A DNA stretch of 64,000 nucleotides from Paracoccus sediminis. GTDB lineage: Bacteria; Pseudomonadota; Alphaproteobacteria; Rhodobacterales; Rhodobacteraceae. Made by a program: the position numbers and the translations under genes. Position 1 is the first letter of the stretch. Every line of letters starts with the position of its first letter. The stretch covers positions 62,001 to 126,000 of the forward strand of contig NZ_FZNM01000007.1 in the NCBI RefSeq assembly GCF_900188295.1. The letters run 5' to 3'. Below the pieces are notes generated by a model. That model saw only the letters and a program-made list of their open reading frames with translations. It made no database searches and had not been told where the DNA came from. Shown in pieces: positions 61,120 to 64,000 of this stretch.

Positions 61120-62717
61120 TGGAGAGCTGCGATTACATCGTGATCGGGGCGGGCAGCGCGGGCTGCGTGCTGGCCAATCGCCTGTCCGCCGATCCCAGGA
61201 CGCGGGTTCTGCTGCTGGAGGCAGGGGGCCGCGACAATTACCACTGGATCCATATCCCGGTGGGCTATCTGTATTGCATCGGCAATCCGCGGACGGATTG
61301 GGGCTTCAAGACCCAGGAGGAGGCTGGCCTGGGCGGGCGGTCGCTGCTGTATCCGCGCGGTCGCGTGCTGGGCGGCTGTTCGTCGATCAACGGCATGATC
61401 TACATGCGCGGGCAGGCGGCCGATTACGACGGCTGGCGCCAGATGGGCTGCACCGGGTGGGGCTGGGACGAGATCCTGCCCCTGTTCCGCGCGCAGGAGG
61501 ATTTCTATCGCGGCGCAGACGACGCCCATGGCGCTGGCGGGGAATTGCGGGTGGAAACCGCCCGCGTCCGCTGGGCCGTTCTGGATGCCTTCATGGAAGC
61601 GGCCGAACAGGCGGGCATTCCGCGCACCGACGATTTCAACCGCGGCGACAACGAAGGCGGCGGCTATTTCGATGTGACCCAGCGCGCCGGCTGGCGGTGG
61701 AGCGCGGCCAAGGCGTTTCTGCGCCCGATCCTGAAGCGCCCCAACCTGCGCGTCGTGACCGGGGCCGAGGTCGAGCGGTTGGTGATCGAAGAAGGAGAGG
61801 TCAAGGGCGTCGTCTTCCACCACGGGGGGCAGCGGAGCGAAGCGCGGGCCACGTGCGAGACCGTGCTGGCGGCAGGTTCCATCGGATCGGTGCAAATCCT
61901 GGAACACTCCGGCATCGGACGTGGCGACATCCTGCAAGCGGCGGGCATCGCGCCGCGGGTCGAGGTGCCGTCGGTGGGCGAGAACCTTCAGGATCACCTG
62001 CAACTGCGCCTGGTCTACAAGGTGACGGGCGTTCCCACGCTGAACGAAAAGGCCTCGCGCCTGCTGGGCAAGGCGTCGATCGGGTTGGAATACCTGTTCA
62101 AACGGTCCGGGCCGATGTCGATGGCGCCCAGCCAGCTGGGAATCTTTGCCAAGTCCGGTCCCGACAAGGCCACCGCCGATCTGGAATTCCACGTCCAGCC
62201 GGTCAGCCTCGACAAGTTCGGCGATCCGGTCCATCCCTTCCCGGCCATGACCGCCAGCGTCTGCAACCTGCGCCCTGAAAGCCGCGGCTCGGTCCATGTC
62301 ATCGGCCCGGATTTTCGCGCCCATCCCGCGATCCGGCCGAATTACCTGTCCACGCCCGGCGACCGGGATGTGGCGGTCCGTGCGATTCGGCTGGCCCGCA
62401 AGATCGCCGCGCAGCCTGCCTTCACCCGCTTCGATCCCAGCGAGCATGTGCCCGGCATCGCCTTCCAGACCGACGACGATCTGGTCCGGGCGGCGGGCGC
62501 GGTCGGCACCACGATCTTTCATCCGGTCGGCACCTGCCGCATGGGCGCCGACGACGGCTCGGTGGTGGATCCCCGGCTGCGGATGCGTGCGGTGGGGCGG
62601 CTGCGGATCGCCGACGCGTCGGTCATGCCGACGATCACCAGCGGCAACACCAATGCGCCGACCATGATGATCGCCGAAAAGGCCGCCCGGATGATGCTGG
62701 AGGATGCGCGGGCTTGA
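61119..62717 (+). CDS. GMC family FAD-dependent oxidoreductase (choline dehydrogenase-like)
   Basis: A 532-residue flavoprotein. The FAD-binding DYIVIGAGSAGCVLANRLSA, GMC signature GRVLGGCSSINGMIYMRGQ and the catalytic FHPVGTCRMG plus NTNAPTMMIAEKAA are all present. GMC enzymes oxidise primary alcohols such as choline, glucose or aliphatic alcohols; this one is placed in the ABC operon and likely acts on the imported compound. It begins in the stop of the LivM-like gene. Confidence 0.92.
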   Translation: MESCDYIVIGAGSAGCVLANRLSADPRTRVLLLEAGGRDNYHWIHIPVGYLYCIGNPRTDWGFKTQEEAGLGGRSLLYPRGRVLGGCSSINGMIYMRGQAADYDGWRQMGCTGWGWDEILPLFRAQEDFYRGADDAHGAGGELRVETARVRWAVLDAFMEAAEQAGIPRTDDFNRGDNEGGGYFDVTQRAGWRWSAAKAFLRPILKRPNLRVVTGAEVERLVIEEGEVKGVVFHHGGQRSEARATCETVLAAGSIGSVQILEHSGIGRGDILQAAGIAPRVEVPSVGENLQDHLQLRLVYKVTGVPTLNEKASRLLGKASIGLEYLFKRSGPMSMAPSQLGIFAKSGPDKATADLEFHVQPVSLDKFGDPVHPFPAMTASVCNLRPESRGSVHVIGPDFRAHPAIRPNYLSTPGDRDVAVRAIRLARKIAAQPAFTRFDPSEHVPGIAFQTDDDLVRAAGAVGTTIFHPVGTCRMGADDGSVVDPRLRMRAVGRLRIADASVMPTITSGNTNAPTMMIAEKAARMMLEDARA

Positions 62718-62766
62718 TCGCCCCCTTTTCAGCGGCCAAGCTGGTCGCGAACAGCGGGACGACTGC

Positions 62767-64000
62767 ATGACGCTTCCTTTCCTCTGCGAGAAAACTCCGG
62801 CCACCGGTTCGCGGGGCGTCGTCGTGACGAACGCGCCCCTGGGCACCGCGGCGGGGGCCGAGATGCTGGCCATCGGCGGCAACGCCATTGACGCCTCCGT
62901 GGCCGCGCTGCTGACCCTGACAGCGGTCGAACCGATGATGGTCGGCATCGCTGGCGGCGGCATCGCCCATTTGCGCCTGTCGGACGGACGGCATGTGGTG
63001 ATCGACGCCTTGTCCTGCGCGGGGCAGGGTGCCCGTCCCGACATGTTCACGCCGCTGTCGGATCACCCCGACGCTTACATGGAGACCGAAGGTCGGCGGA
63101 ACCGCAGCGGACCATCCTCCGTGGCGGTCCCCGGCAACCTGCGCGGCTGGTATCGGATGCAGCAGAGCCATGGCCGTCTGCCTTGGGCCGATGTGGTCGA
63201 ACCCGCCATCCGCGCCGCCGCGGGGGGATTTTCCGTCAGCCCCTATCTGCACGGCGCCATTCGGGAACATCAGGATGACCTGCGGGCCGACCCGGACATG
63301 GCGCGTCTTTTCCTGCCTGGGGGCATGCCATTGCCGCCGGGCGCGCGTCTGACGATGAGCGATTACGCGCAGAGCCTGCATCTGGTCCGGGATCAAGGGG
63401 ACGCCGCCCTGCATGGCGGCGATCTGGGCCGCGCCTTGGCGGACAGTCTGGCCGCCGGCGGGGGCCATGTCACCCTGGCCGATCTGATGGCGGCCCGCGC
63501 GATCGAACGAGACGCCATCATGGGCGCCTATCGCGGCCATGTTATCGCCGGACCGCCGCCGCCTGCCTCGTCCGGGGTGCATGTCGCCCAGATGCTGAAC
63601 ATGCTGGAACCGTACGACCTGCGCGGCATGGGCTTTGCCAGCGCCGATGCGATGGACCTGATGGCGCGGGCGATGGCATTGGCGTTCCAGGACCGTCGCG
63701 CGGCTTCGGGCGATCCCGATTTCGTGGATGTGCCGGTGGACCGTTTCTTGTCCAAAAACCATGCCCGGCAACGAATGGGGTCTGAAAGCCGCGACACGAC
63801 CCATGTGACGATCGCGGACGCGGATGGCAACATCGTCAGCGCCACACATACGATCAACGGGCTGTGGGGCGCCTGTTTCATGGTGCCGGGGACGGGGATC
63901 ATCCCCAACAACTACATGTTGAACTATGATCCCCGGCCCGGTCTGGCGCTGTCGGTGGCGCCGGGCAAGCGGGTGCCGACATCCATGGCGCCGATGATGG
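62767..64000 (+). CDS. Gamma-glutamyltransferase family protein, 3' end beyond window
   Basis: The first 411 codons from the ATG at 62767 are seen; the frame is open at the window end. GSRGVVVTNAPLGTAAG and AIGGNAIDASVAALL are typical of the large subunit. DTTHVTIADADGN carries the expected threonine at the self-cleavage site that becomes the catalytic N-terminus of the small subunit. Such enzymes remove or transfer gamma-glutamyl groups. It follows the GMC gene by 49 bases on the same strand. No obvious signal peptide is seen. Confidence 0.88.
   Translation, partial: MTLPFLCEKTPATGSRGVVVTNAPLGTAAGAEMLAIGGNAIDASVAALLTLTAVEPMMVGIAGGGIAHLRLSDGRHVVIDALSCAGQGARPDMFTPLSDHPDAYMETEGRRNRSGPSSVAVPGNLRGWYRMQQSHGRLPWADVVEPAIRAAAGGFSVSPYLHGAIREHQDDLRADPDMARLFLPGGMPLPPGARLTMSDYAQSLHLVRDQGDAALHGGDLGRALADSLAAGGGHVTLADLMAARAIERDAIMGAYRGHVIAGPPPPASSGVHVAQMLNMLEPYDLRGMGFASADAMDLMARAMALAFQDRRAASGDPDFVDVPVDRFLSKNHARQRMGSESRDTTHVTIADADGNIVSATHTINGLWGACFMVPGTGIIPNNYMLNYDPRPGLALSVAPGKRVPTSMAPMM

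Noticed and set aside
60975-63050. 691-residue minus-strand open frame across the GMC gene
   Set aside because: Antisense artefact of the GMC gene and neighbours; no domain visible.

Overview
The window is a G+C-rich stretch of an alphaproteobacterial chromosome, most likely from the Rhodobacteraceae and Paracoccus-like. This is inferred from the adjacent sciP and ctrA genes, a VPLPA-CTERM surface protein, an alphaproteobacterial-type RpoD with a long acidic insert, a CarD/CdnL regulator, a SUV3-like helicase and a DUF1236 protein. Protein-coding genes fill almost all of it. I see no insertion sequence, prophage, CRISPR array, rRNA or replication origin. One tRNA (Arg, anticodon UCU) is present.

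Layout: 1-5.2 kb holds the end of rpmI, rplT, a VPLPA-CTERM protein, a cytochrome P450, pheS, and then an A+T-rich island with an unrecognised secreted protein where pheT would often lie. 5.2-12.6 kb holds sufE, mnmA, the cell-cycle pair sciP-ctrA, ligA-recG and a 31-residue putative membrane peptide. 12.6-18.7 kb holds an IscU-like scaffold gene, hisI, gluQ, trmFO, rplY, an FMN-dependent alpha-hydroxy-acid dehydrogenase with a palindromic operator candidate, a small lipoprotein and a TetR regulator. 18.7-26.4 kb holds dnaG-rpoD (with five GANTC sites between them), rmuC-yjbQ and nrdR-ribD. 26.4-33.8 kb holds a penicillin-acylase family enzyme, a beta-hydroxyacid dehydrogenase, an unusual minus-strand set (DgoK-like, mercuric-reductase-like, MBL-like) and a YmdB-type phosphodiesterase. 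33.8-45.5 kb holds an SLC13/RCK carrier, yebC, LysE and EamA exporters, glyA, nadK, alr-mlaE-mlaF and phoH-ybeY-corC. 45.5-52.6 kb holds a lysophospholipase-like hydrolase with an SCP2 protein, a TPR protein, a SUV3-like helicase with an S4 RNA-binding protein, fdxA, carD and a GNAT enzyme.

From 52.6 kb the content is more accessory. tRNA-Arg has an 11-bp copy of its 3' end 432 bp downstream, bounding a gene-free stretch. Then come a DUF1236 glycine-zipper protein, an APC-family permease, a LysR regulator and, divergent from it, a tightly packed ABC uptake operon (substrate-binding protein, two ATPases, two permeases). That operon continues into a GMC oxidoreductase and a gamma-glutamyltransferase that runs off the window. 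This last block looks like a dedicated uptake-and-catabolism system for an unidentified substrate, and its control region carries TGAAC half-sites spaced 20 or 42 bp apart.

Several operons that are usually longer are cut short here (pheS without pheT, rplY without pth, nrdR-ribD without the later rib genes, corC without lnt, mlaEF without an MCE protein). Four convergent gene pairs overlap by exactly four bases at their stop codons. Both features suggest a compact and much rearranged genome.
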